From NCBI RefSeq assembly GCF_026163695.1, contig NZ_JAOTID010000003.1, positions 248,001-312,000 of the forward strand: 64,000 nt of DNA, given 5' to 3'. This document shows, piece by piece, positions 8,202 through 15,903 of this stretch (the stretch's first letter is position 1; each line of letters opens with the position of its first letter). The position numbers and the translations under genes are program-made. Under the pieces are notes generated by a model. The model was not told the origin of the DNA. It saw nothing but the letters and a program-made list of their open reading frames with translations, and made no database searches. The stretch is from Shumkonia mesophila (GTDB lineage: Bacteria > Pseudomonadota > Alphaproteobacteria > Rhodospirillales > Shumkoniaceae).

Positions 8202-9601
8202 TGCGGCGCCTCCGCCTCCTCTCGGCCTATGGACGGTGCCGGCGTTATGCCGGCCGCGCGCTCGGGCGCGCCGGGTGGTCTTCCGGCATCGTCGGCACCG
8301 GCCGGCCGGTGCATCAGTTGCAGGAGGTAATACACACCGGCGCCGAACACCGCGAAGTAGACGACGGCGAAAAGAGCCAGCGAACTGGCGACGGCCGGCG
8401 CCGCCACCGGCGACACTCCCTCGCTGGTGCGCATCATCCCGTAGACGACCCACGGCTGCCGCCCGACCTCGGTGGTGATCCACCCGGCGATGACGGCGAC
8501 AAGGCCACTGGGACCCATCACGACGGCCAGCCGAAGGAACCATCGGGCGCTATAAAGGCGTCCCCGACGGCGCAGGGCGAGGCTGGCGAGTCCGAGCGCG
8601 ATCATGGCGATGCCGAGGCCCACCATCGTCCGGAAGGACCAGAAGACGACCGCCGAATTGGGCCGATCCTCCGGCGGCCATTCGAGGAGGCCGGGCACCT
8701 CGCCGTTCCAGTCATGGGTTAGGATAAGGCTGCCGAGCCGGGGAATGGAAAGCGCATAACGGGTCTCCTCGCGCCCCATGTCGGGGATGCCGAACAGCAG
8801 CAAAGGGGCACCCCGCTGCTTTTCCCAATGGCCCTCCATGGCGGCGATCTTGGCGGGTTGGTGTTCGAGTGTGTTCAGGCCGTGCAGGTCGCCGGCCAGC
8901 AGTTGAAGGGGCGCCACCAGGGCGGCCATCCACATCGCCATCGAAACCATCACCCTGGCCGCGGGATCGGACGAGATGCGCAAGAGGTGCCAGGCACCGA
9001 CCGCGCCGACGATCAGCGCCGTCGTCAGATAGGCCGCCAGCACCATATGGACGAAGCGGAACGGAAAGGAGGGATTGAAGATCACCGTCCACCAATCGTC
9101 GGGGGTGAATTGAAGGCCGTCGAAGCCGGCGCCCGTCGGCGTTTGCATCCAACTGTTGGCGGCAAGGATCCAGAAGGCCGAGAACAGGGTGCCGGCGGCG
9201 ACCATCAGGGTCGCGAAGAAATGCAGGCCGCGGCCAACCCGGTTCATGCCGAACAGCATCACTCCCAGAAATCCGGCCTCGAGGAAAAAAGCACTGAGCA
9301 CCTCATAGCCCAGGAGCGGGCCGATCACCGGCCCGGCCGCATCCGAAAATGGGCCCCAGTTGGTGCCGAACTGGTAGCTCATGACGATGCCGGAGACGAC
9401 GCCCATGCCGAAGGTGATGGCGAAGATCTTCGACCAGTAGCGATAGAGATGCAGGTAGACGTCGCCGCGGCGCCACAGCCACAGTCCTTCGAGAACGGCA
9501 AGATAGCTCGCCAGCCCGATGGTGAAGGCGGGAAAGACGATATGGAAGGAAACCGTGAAGGCGAACTGGATTCGCGCCAGGGTCAGAGCGTCGAATTCCA
9601 T
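8198..9601 (-). CDS. cydA: cytochrome bd-type quinol oxidase subunit I
   Basis: This 467-residue heme-binding subunit carries the expected ligands: His20 in FTVSFHIVFP (distal heme), His185 in FRFVHMVLAAY (heme b558), the GYEVLSAFFLEAG helix with its two conserved glutamates (100 and 108), and the GWITTEVGRQPW signature near residue 390. The quinol-binding Q loop is short, as in the CioA branch. AAGGA precedes the ATG. Only 59 bases separate it from the upstream YgaP-like gene on the same strand, so both may be read from that gene's stress-type promoter. Membrane enzyme; reduces oxygen to water. Confidence 0.95.
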   Translation of the reverse strand: MEFDALTLARIQFAFTVSFHIVFPAFTIGLASYLAVLEGLWLWRRGDVYLHLYRYWSKIFAITFGMGVVSGIVMSYQFGTNWGPFSDAAGPVIGPLLGYEVLSAFFLEAGFLGVMLFGMNRVGRGLHFFATLMVAAGTLFSAFWILAANSWMQTPTGAGFDGLQFTPDDWWTVIFNPSFPFRFVHMVLAAYLTTALIVGAVGAWHLLRISSDPAARVMVSMAMWMAALVAPLQLLAGDLHGLNTLEHQPAKIAAMEGHWEKQRGAPLLLFGIPDMGREETRYALSIPRLGSLILTHDWNGEVPGLLEWPPEDRPNSAVVFWSFRTMVGLGIAMIALGLASLALRRRGRLYSARWFLRLAVVMGPSGLVAVIAGWITTEVGRQPWVVYGMMRTSEGVSPVAAPAVASSLALFAVVYFAVFGAGVYYLLQLMHRPAGADDAGRPPGAPERAAGITPAPSIGREEAEAPQ

Positions 9602-9660
9602 GCTGGCATTCCTTCGCCTGTCGACGCGGCCCCCTCCCGCGCAGGCCGCGGGCTATAGGC

Positions 9661-10134
9661 TCATGTCTCGGCGACGGCAAGTGCCTGGCGGGCCTTGTCT
9701 CCGGCCGAACCTTGCGGCGGGGGCATGTCGCGAAAGTCGCCCCGCAGAACCTTCAGGGCGCAGCGCTCTCGATCGATCTCGGTTGCCGTGCGCACTCCAA
9801 GGCGGCGGAAAACCGGCACCGGCGGACACCAGCCCTGAAGGGCGTGCTGGAGAAGGAACGCCGCGACCCCGACCGGCAGGGCCAGCCACCGGCCGTCACG
9901 GTTGATGGCAAGGGTGAGGCCGAGCAGCGAAAAGCTGGCGGCGTTGGCCTCGAGCGTCCGCTCAATGTCCCACTCGCGGTCGAGCTGTTCGAGGCGACGG
10001 CCGATTTCCTTCGGATGATCGGCGAAATAGGAGAGAACGGCTTCAGTCTGCTGGCGCACGCGCTGATTGATGTGCTCGGCGGTGTTGGCCGCCACGCGTT
10101 TCGTCGTCGGAGGGAAGAGGTGACTGTTTTTCAT
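9661..10134 (-). CDS. YgaP-like (DUF2892) membrane protein
   Basis: A 157-residue protein with a charged helical N-terminus (about 1-65, including RRLEQLDREWDIERTLEANAA) and a short pair of hydrophobic segments around residues 68-100 (SLLGLTLAINRDGRWLALPV, then GVAAFLLQHALQGWCPP). This matches the YgaP transmembrane/DUF2892 family, usually fused to or near rhodanese domains; none is present here. A GGAAC-N16-GGTT element lies only 12 bases before the ATG, implying a very short leader. The role is unknown. Confidence 0.75.
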   Translation of the reverse strand: MKNSHLFPPTTKRVAANTAEHINQRVRQQTEAVLSYFADHPKEIGRRLEQLDREWDIERTLEANAASFSLLGLTLAINRDGRWLALPVGVAAFLLQHALQGWCPPVPVFRRLGVRTATEIDRERCALKVLRGDFRDMPPPQGSAGDKARQALAVAET

Positions 10135-10145
10135 CGTGTCCGCCC

Positions 10146-10170
10146 AACCGGTCTATGCGCAAAAGGTTCC
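10146..10170 (-). promoter_or_regulatory. EcfG-like promoter upstream of the YgaP-like gene
   Basis: On the minus strand the sequence reads GGAAC, a 16-base spacer, then GGTT. The alphaproteobacterial EcfG consensus is GGAAC-N16/17-CGTT, so one -10 base differs. The -10 element ends 12 bases before the start codon, implying a nearly leaderless transcript. The cyd genes lie directly downstream. Confidence 0.45.
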
Positions 10171-10258
10171 TGGCTTGAGTTAATCGCTGTTGCCCCGGGC
10201 CGCGCCGGCAAAGATACCGGCGCGGCACTGCGGTCTTCGGCAACCGACAGCCGCCTCG

Positions 10259-10456
10259 TCAGTGGCGGGACAGCCAGTCGTTGATCTGTTTTTCGGCATC
10301 GTCGCGGGCGATCCCATAGCGTTCCTGCAGGCGGCCCGCGAGTTCCGTCTGGGTGCCCTTCATCTTGTCCAGATCGTCGTCGGTCAGTTTGCCCCACTGC
10401 TGCTGGATCTGGCCCTTGAACTGCTTCCAGTTTCCTTCGACACGGTCCCAATTCAT
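10259..10456 (-). CDS. CsbD family stress protein
   Basis: A 65-residue hydrophilic protein (MNWDRVEGNWKQFKGQIQQQ, then WGKLTDDDLDKMKGTQTELAGRLQ) that is a classic CsbD-like sequence. The start at 10456 follows AAGGAG with normal spacing; the frame is open upstream but that part is not conserved. CsbD proteins are abundant general-stress proteins of unknown biochemical role. A perfect EcfG-type promoter (10513-10537) precedes it. Confidence 0.92.
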   Translation of the reverse strand: MNWDRVEGNWKQFKGQIQQQWGKLTDDDLDKMKGTQTELAGRLQERYGIARDDAEKQINDWLSRH

Positions 10457-10512
10457 GTTCGACTCCTTTTTGCTGTGGTGTGCGGCCCCGTTTGGCCGTC
10501 CGTGCCGAAGCA

Positions 10513-10537
10513 AACGCGGAGGGGCCGGGATGGTTCC
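10513..10537 (-). promoter_or_regulatory. EcfG-type promoter for csbD
   Basis: Minus strand: GGAAC, 16 bases, CGTT, an exact match to the EcfG consensus. It is about 57 bases before the CsbD start codon. It interleaves with the opposite promoter for ku in the same 155-base gap. Confidence 0.75.
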
Positions 10538-10547
10538 CGCCGTCTGT

Positions 10548-10572
10548 GGAACCAAAGCGGACAAGTGCAGTT
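10548..10572 (+). promoter_or_regulatory. EcfG-like promoter for ku-ligD
   Basis: Plus strand: GGAAC, 16 bases, AGTT (one base off CGTT). The -10 element is 38 bases before the ku start codon. It is divergent from the csbD promoter, with the two -35 boxes only about 10 bases apart. Confidence 0.6.
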
Positions 10573-10610
10573 GTTCCGGCGAAGGCAGATCCAGGCAGCC
10601 GGCAGGAGTC

Positions 10611-11522
10611 ATGGCATCCAGAACAAAAGCGTCAGGTACCAAGGCGAAGCGTTCCCGTTCCAAGGGCGGAGCCGCCCCCTCGCTGGGAACGCGGCCGATG
10701 TGGAGCGGCAACCTGCGCCTGGCACTGGTTTCGGTGCCGGTCAAGATCTACCCGGCGACGCGGGCCGGCGCCCACATCAGCTTCCATCAGGTGCATAAGC
10801 CATCCGGCAAGCGCGTCCATTATCAGAAAGTCGTGCAGGGAATCGGGCCGGTCGATACCGACGAGATCGTCAAGGGCTTCGAGTTGGAGAAGGGCCGCTA
10901 CGTCCTGATCGACCCGGACGAGATCGAGGCCCTGAAGCTGGAAACCAAGAAGACGCTCGACCTTGTCCAGTTCGTCAAGCAGGGCGAGATCGATCCGATC
11001 TGGTTCGACCGCCCGTATTACGTGGTTCCCGATGGCGAGATGGCCGAAGAGGCTTACGGCGTCCTGCGCGACGCCCTGCGCTCCTCCAGCCGCTTGGGAC
11101 TCGGCCAGTTCGTCATGCGCGGGCGCGAGTACATCGCCGCCCTCAAGCCCTGCGGCAACGGCATGCTTCTCGAAACCCTGCGTTTTGCCGACGAAGTGCG
11201 CACCTCCGCGCCCTTCTTCGCCTCTGTCGACGACGTCGAGCCGGACGAGGAGCTGTTGAACCTGGCCCAGGAACTGATCGATCGCAAAAGCGCTTCCTTC
11301 GACCCCCGGCGCTTCGTGGACCAGTACACCCAGGCCGTACGCGAGCTCATCGACGCCCATGCCAAGCGCAAAAAACCCGTGACCGTCGGCGAGGAGGGGG
11401 CGCCCTCGGGCGGTGCCAAGGTGATCGATCTGGTCGAGGCCCTCAAGCGCTCGGTGAGGAGCGCCGAACGAGCGCCCGCGAAGGGGGCCTCGGGGAGCGC
11501 CAGGAAGAGGAAGGCGAGCTGA
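10611..11522 (+). CDS. ku: Ku protein, non-homologous end joining
   Basis: A 303-residue bacterial Ku that forms a homodimeric ring on DNA ends and recruits LigD. The Ku core begins at about residue 28 (MWSGNLRLALVSVPVKIYPA) and contains EIVKGFELEKGRYVLIDPDE and ELLNLAQELIDRKSA. The N-terminus and C-terminal tail are lysine/alanine rich (GASGSARKRKAS), as usual in bacterial Ku, where the tail helps DNA binding. The start at 10611 follows CAGGAG. It ends one base before ligD, so the two are co-translated, and an EcfG-like promoter precedes it. Confidence 0.95.
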   Translation: MASRTKASGTKAKRSRSKGGAAPSLGTRPMWSGNLRLALVSVPVKIYPATRAGAHISFHQVHKPSGKRVHYQKVVQGIGPVDTDEIVKGFELEKGRYVLIDPDEIEALKLETKKTLDLVQFVKQGEIDPIWFDRPYYVVPDGEMAEEAYGVLRDALRSSSRLGLGQFVMRGREYIAALKPCGNGMLLETLRFADEVRTSAPFFASVDDVEPDEELLNLAQELIDRKSASFDPRRFVDQYTQAVRELIDAHAKRKKPVTVGEEGAPSGGAKVIDLVEALKRSVRSAERAPAKGASGSARKRKAS

Positions 11523-11523
11523 C

Positions 11524-14043
11524 ATGGCCCGGGCCCCGTCGAAGGGCGATCCGCTCGCCACCTACCACGCCAAGCGCCGCTTCGGCGAGACGCCCGAGCC
11601 CAAAGGGCGGGCGGCACGTGCTGCCGGTCATCTCTACACCATCCAAAAACACGCCGCCCGACGTCTGCACTACGACCTGCGCCTCGAACTGGACGGCGTG
11701 CTTAAGAGCTGGGCGGTGACGCGTGGGCCAAGCCTCGATCCCGCCGACAAGCGCCTCGCCGTGCGCACCGAGGACCATCCGGTCGACTACGCCACCTTCG
11801 AAGGGCGCATTCCCGAAGGCAATTACGGCGCCGGCACCGTGCTGCTGTGGGATCGCGGCACCTGGGAGCCGTTGGAGGACCCGCACGCCGGGCTGAAGAA
11901 GGGCAAGCTGGTTTTTCAACTCTATGGCGAACGTCTGCGCGGCCGCTGGGCGTTGGTCCGCTTCAGGGGAAAGGACTCCGGCCCCCGCGAGAACTGGCTG
12001 CTCGTCAAGGAGGTGGACGAGGAAGTCCGGCGCCAGCGGGACGTGACCGCCGAGCACGCCACCAGCGTGGCCTCCGGACGCGCCATCGACGAGGTCACCG
12101 GAGCCCCCAAGGCGGAGTGGAGCAAAGGCGGCCAGGTGCCCCTGACACCCAAGAAAAGGGAGGCACGGCGGCGCTCGACGGCCCCGGCCTTCGTTGAGCC
12201 TGCTCTCGCCACCTTGGTCGAGGACGTTCCCGACGGCAAGGGATGGCTGTTCGAGGTGAAGTTCGACGGCTATCGGGCGCTGGCAGCGGTTTCCGGCAAC
12301 GACGTACGGGTCTTCACACGCAATGGACTGGACTGGACCGCAAAGTTTTCCCAGCTTGCGCAAGTCCTTGCCCGGCTCGATCTGGACGGAGTGCTGCTGG
12401 ACGGCGAGGTTGTGGCTGTCGACGCCGCTGGCCGCTCCAACTTCTCGACCCTGCAGCGGACGCTGAAAGGGGGCGGCGGGACGCTGTCCTATTTTATCTT
12501 CGATCTTCTCGCCGAGCGGGGCAAGAATCTGAGAGCCCTGCCGCTCAAGGCACGGAAGACCAGGCTTCGCGCCCTGCTCAAGGATGCGGGCCGAACCGGG
12601 CCAGTCTATTTCACCGATCACGTCGAAGGCGGTGGCGTCAAGATGCTGGAGGCCCTCTGCCAAGCCGGCTACGAGGGCATCATCGCCAAGCGCGCCGATG
12701 CACCCTATCGTTCAGGGCGCGGGCACTCGTGGCTGAAAATAAAATGCGGCCGCGACCAGGAATTCGTCATCGTCGGCTCTTCGCCGTCGACGCGGGGCCG
12801 GCCGTTTTCCTCGCTGCTGTTGGCCACCCACGAGAGGGGCAAATTACGGTATGCCGGCCGGGTCGGCACGGGCTTTTCGGAGGGTGATCTTAACCGGCTC
12901 GCCCGGCGGTTGGATAGGCTGTCCCGCAAGACCCCGCCGGTGGCGGGAGACATTCCATCCGACGTTGCGAGGCGGGCCCGGTGGGTCAAGCCGGAACTGG
13001 TCGCCATGATCGCGTTTGCCGAGTTCACCGGCGACGGGCTGGTCCGCCAGGGCCGCTTTCTCGGCCTGCGCGAGGACAAGCCGGCGGCGAACGTACGCCT
13101 GGAAATGCCGCAGCCGATAAAGGAGGCCAAAGCCATGGCGGAAGACGCCGCCGCGGACGAGATTTGCGGCATTCGCCTCACTCATCCCGAGAAGGTCCTG
13201 TTCGGGCCGCAGGGGATTACCAAACGCGATCTGGCGAGGTACCTGGAGGCGGTGGCTCCGAACATGCTGCCGCACGTCGCCGGTCGGTTGGCCAGCCTGG
13301 TGCGCTGCCCGCAGGGCCGGACGAAGAAATGCTTCTTCCAGCGTCATGGCGGCGCCGGCTTTCCCGAGCAGTTCCGTTCGCTGGCCGTGCGCGAGAAGGA
13401 CGGCGGGAAGAATGACTATCTCTACGTCGAGGACGCCGCTGGACTGGTCGCCGCCGCCCAGGTGGGCGTGCTCGAACTGCATATCTGGGGGTCGCGGGTA
13501 GATGCCATCGAACGGCCCGACCGGCTGGTATTCGATCTCGACCCCGATTCCGCCGTCGATTTTGGGAAGGTCAAAGAGGCCGCCCGGCACCTGCGCGACG
13601 TGCTCGACGCGCTGGGTCTGCAGAGCTTCGCGCTGCTCACCGGCGGCAAGGGAATCCATGTCGTGTCTCCGCTGGCGCGCCGCCACGGGTGGCCGACCAT
13701 CAAGGCGTTCGCAAGGGCGGTGGCCGAGCGTGTCGTCGCGGACGATCCCGACCACTACGTCGCCACCATGAGCAAGGCGAAGCGCACGGGACGCATCTTC
13801 ATCGACCATTTCCGCAATGAGCGTGGCGCCACGGCCATCTCCCCCTTCTCGCCGCGCGCCAGGGAGGGTGCGCCGTTGGCCTGGCCGGTCGACTGGCAGG
13901 CATTGGCGTCGATCAAGGCGGCCAGCCATTTCCGTCTCGGCGAAGTCGATCCCCGGTCGGCGGATGGCTGGGCGACGTACGACGAGGTCCGCCAGACCCT
14001 TAAGGCCGCCAGCCTGCGCGCGCTGGGCGTCGAAACGGAATAA
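11524..14043 (+). CDS. ligD: multifunctional DNA ligase D
   Basis: This 839-residue protein has the three LigD modules in the order phosphoesterase, ligase, polymerase. The phosphoesterase lies at about residues 30-165 (HLYTIQKHAARRLHYDLRLE, with the EGNYGAGTV motif). The ATP-dependent ligase follows, with Lys246 as the adenylated nucleophile in EVKFDGYR and DGEVVAVD further on. The polymerase/primase lies at about 540-839, with the metal motif LVFDLDPD near 670 and TAISPFSPRAREGAP near 772. Together with Ku it trims, fills and seals double-strand breaks. Length and order are normal. It follows ku by one base. Confidence 0.96.
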   Translation: MARAPSKGDPLATYHAKRRFGETPEPKGRAARAAGHLYTIQKHAARRLHYDLRLELDGVLKSWAVTRGPSLDPADKRLAVRTEDHPVDYATFEGRIPEGNYGAGTVLLWDRGTWEPLEDPHAGLKKGKLVFQLYGERLRGRWALVRFRGKDSGPRENWLLVKEVDEEVRRQRDVTAEHATSVASGRAIDEVTGAPKAEWSKGGQVPLTPKKREARRRSTAPAFVEPALATLVEDVPDGKGWLFEVKFDGYRALAAVSGNDVRVFTRNGLDWTAKFSQLAQVLARLDLDGVLLDGEVVAVDAAGRSNFSTLQRTLKGGGGTLSYFIFDLLAERGKNLRALPLKARKTRLRALLKDAGRTGPVYFTDHVEGGGVKMLEALCQAGYEGIIAKRADAPYRSGRGHSWLKIKCGRDQEFVIVGSSPSTRGRPFSSLLLATHERGKLRYAGRVGTGFSEGDLNRLARRLDRLSRKTPPVAGDIPSDVARRARWVKPELVAMIAFAEFTGDGLVRQGRFLGLREDKPAANVRLEMPQPIKEAKAMAEDAAADEICGIRLTHPEKVLFGPQGITKRDLARYLEAVAPNMLPHVAGRLASLVRCPQGRTKKCFFQRHGGAGFPEQFRSLAVREKDGGKNDYLYVEDAAGLVAAAQVGVLELHIWGSRVDAIERPDRLVFDLDPDSAVDFGKVKEAARHLRDVLDALGLQSFALLTGGKGIHVVSPLARRHGWPTIKAFARAVAERVVADDPDHYVATMSKAKRTGRIFIDHFRNERGATAISPFSPRAREGAPLAWPVDWQALASIKAASHFRLGEVDPRSADGWATYDEVRQTLKAASLRALGVETE

Positions 14044-14064
14044 CGCCGCCGGCGTCGTTCCCCG

Positions 14065-14089
14065 GGAACCTTTCGCCGGCTGCCGCGTT
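14065..14089 (+). promoter_or_regulatory. orphan EcfG-type promoter
   Basis: Plus strand: GGAAC, 16 bases, CGTT, an exact EcfG match starting 22 bases after the ligD stop. No plus-strand gene follows for 650 bases, and the next gene is on the opposite strand. It could drive a small RNA (see the hairpin at 14156-14195) or an antisense transcript. Confidence 0.5.
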
Positions 14090-14155
14090 GTGACCCCAGA
14101 TGATTCGGCTGTGGTACGCCTGCCCTCACGCCCCCGCCACATAGTCGAATCGTCG

Positions 14156-14195
14156 CCCGGCCGGCGGTCTTAGCCTCCCCGGCTCGCCGGCCGGG
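14156..14195. other. perfect 11-bp stem hairpin between ligD and a converging gene
   Basis: The arms CCCGGCCGGCG (14156-14166) and CGCCGGCCGGG (14185-14195) are exact complements around an 18-base loop. No T run follows on either strand, so it is not a standard intrinsic terminator. It lies about 65-105 bases after the orphan EcfG-type promoter and may be the 3' structure of a small RNA. Confidence 0.4.
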
Positions 14196-14229
14196 CCCAA
14201 TCCTACCCCAGCCTCAAGGCCACACGCTG

Positions 14230-14499
14230 TCAGTTCGACGTCCTGCGGGGTGTCGGTATGTCATTCTTGGCCGCTTTTTCTTCGCCGCTCTCTGCCAGCC
14301 GGGCGTCCCAGTAGGCATCCTCCAACTGGTGAACCAGACGCAAGACGCGTTCCGGAACTTCGCCGCTTCGGTACATGTCGTAAAGCGCGCGCAGGTCGCC
14401 CTGCAACTCGGCCAACTCGGCGTCGCTGGCGATCCGGTTACGGCCGCCGTATCGTCCTGACCTGTCTCCAGGCATGAGCATTCTCGTGTTTCTCATCAT
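14230..14499 (-). CDS. hypothetical protein, about 89 residues
   Basis: The conserved-looking part starts at MMRNTRMLMPGDRSGRYGGR and continues into an amphipathic helical stretch (AELAELQGDLRALYDMYR, then VLRLVHQLEDAYWDARLAE). The frame runs further upstream, but that part is arginine/alanine-rich and reads like untranslated leader. Starts at 14499, 14496 or 14481 are all possible, with no strong ribosome site. The protein is soluble and its family is not recognised. It converges on ligD within the stress island. Confidence 0.5.
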   Translation of the reverse strand: MMRNTRMLMPGDRSGRYGGRNRIASDAELAELQGDLRALYDMYRSGEVPERVLRLVHQLEDAYWDARLAESGEEKAAKNDIPTPRRTSN

Positions 14500-14685
14500 G
14501 CCGGTTGCTGCGGGCTGTGGACTGCAGCGGACACGCACGGGGCTACAGCCTGAAAAGCGCGAACCGACTGCCGCCCTTCTTCGAGCCCTTGCCGGACCGG
14601 CGGGAGCTCGGGTGCCCACAGATGCCCTAATCCGGGGCCTGCGAAATGGTTCCCGCCGCGCACGATGTCGGCGGGAACCTGTGAT

Positions 14686-14710
14686 GGAACGACCACACCG
14701 CTGGCCGGTT
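14686..14710 (+). promoter_or_regulatory. EcfG-like promoter for the DUF3008 gene
   Basis: Plus strand: GGAAC, 16 bases, GGTT (one base off CGTT), 32 bases before the ATG. The distance and position fit a real promoter. Confidence 0.55.
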
Positions 14711-14742
14711 ATGAGAATTTGATCGGAAAGGGGAGATCCGTC

Positions 14743-14931
14743 ATGCCTGCAAAGTCGAAAGCCCAGCAGAAAGCCGCCGGTGCCGCGCTTTCCGCCAAGC
14801 GTGGTGATCAGAAGCCCAGCGAACTCGGCGGCGCGGCGAAGTCGATGTACAAGTCGATGAGCAAAGAGGAACTGAAGAAGATGGCCTCGACCAAGCGGAA
14901 AGGAAAACCCCGCAAAGTCACCAAGAAGTGA
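14743..14931 (+). CDS. DUF3008 family protein
   Basis: A 62-residue, very lysine-rich protein (MPAKSKAQQKAAGAALSAKR, then SMYKSMSKEELKKMASTKRK). The whole sequence matches the DUF3008 family, small basic proteins of unknown function common in alpha- and betaproteobacteria. The start at 14743 follows AAGGGGAG; the upstream extension of the frame is not conserved. An EcfG-like promoter precedes it, consistent with a stress role. Its charge would allow nucleic-acid binding, but that is only inference. Confidence 0.85.
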   Translation: MPAKSKAQQKAAGAALSAKRGDQKPSELGGAAKSMYKSMSKEELKKMASTKRKGKPRKVTKK

Positions 14932-15040
14932 TGTTATTCCCGACCTCGACCCGGCGCAGGAACCCGTCCACCCCGTTCGACCGGAGGCGATTGGCGGGCA
15001 TGGTTCCCGGGCGGGTCCCGCGAGCGGGCCAAGCGGAAGG

Positions 15041-15670
15041 TTAGTCCAGGGGGGAACGCTCCAGCGGCTTCGTGATCGCGCCCGAGGCCGTTTGCCGCCG
15101 TCCCGTTCGGTCCCGAGTGGGGAGGCCGCGCGACAAGGCGCGGTCGACGCGACTGCCGGTGTCGTTCAGGAAGTCGTTCTCGTCGTCCGAATCCAGGAGG
15201 TGCAGCAGGGTGGATCGGCCGCGGCTGACGCGGCTCTTGATGGTGCCGATGGCGCAGTTGCAGATTTCAGCCGCTTCCTCGTAGCTGACTCCGGCGCCGC
15301 CAACCAACATCACCGCCTCCCTCTGATTGGCCGGCAGTTTGTGCAACGCGTCGTCGACCGCCTTCAGTTTCAGCGACCATTCCTGTGAGGCCTTCGAATG
15401 AACACCCGGCAATTCCTCGACCATCAGCAAAGGCTCGCGGGCGTTCTTGTGGTACTTGGTGTAAAAGGTATTCCTCTGAATAGTGCACAACCAGGCGCGC
15501 AGGTTCGTCCCTGGGGAGAACTGCTCGATGCTGGCAATCGCCTTCATCATGGTCTCTTGAACGAGGTCGTCAGCTTCAGTGGGATTGTGCGTGAGAGATC
15601 GTGCGACAGCCCGCAGCCACGGCAGTAGCGAAACGATTTCCTGGTGGAGCGGTGACAGCCGTTGACCCAT
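15041..15670 (-). CDS. ecfG: RNA polymerase sigma factor, EcfG family
   Basis: This 209-residue ECF sigma factor has region 2 at about 10-75 (LLPWLRAVARSLTHNPTEAD, then DLVQETMMKAI, with the FSPGTNLRAWLCTIQRNTFY block) and region 4 at about 105-160 (LPANQREAVMLVGGAGVSYE, then EAAEICNCAIGTIKSRVSRG). These are the signatures of EcfG, the general stress sigma of alphaproteobacteria, which recognises GGAAC-N16/17-CGTT. AGGAAAGG precedes the ATG. The usual partners NepR and PhyR are not adjacent, so this is probably a secondary EcfG copy. A basic tail of about 45 residues follows region 4. Confidence 0.88.
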   Translation of the reverse strand: MGQRLSPLHQEIVSLLPWLRAVARSLTHNPTEADDLVQETMMKAIASIEQFSPGTNLRAWLCTIQRNTFYTKYHKNAREPLLMVEELPGVHSKASQEWSLKLKAVDDALHKLPANQREAVMLVGGAGVSYEEAAEICNCAIGTIKSRVSRGRSTLLHLLDSDDENDFLNDTGSRVDRALSRGLPTRDRTGRRQTASGAITKPLERSPLD

Positions 15671-15903
15671 GGTGTGTAGCCTTTCCTAAGGTTGATGCCC
15701 CGTGTCCCTTCACGCGTCTCTTCCTCGGATCGTGCCACTGACCATTTATCCGGCGCCCCGTTGTCGGCGGAGCGGCCGTTCCCCCCATTTGACCAGGGAA
15801 AACGCAGGCTACCGGGCTTTCTTTCGGGCCGCATTAACATGAGTAAAGGTCATCGCTCGGCTTGTCTCCGGCCGACAGGTCCCGCGTCCTCGGTAGAACG
15901 CGG

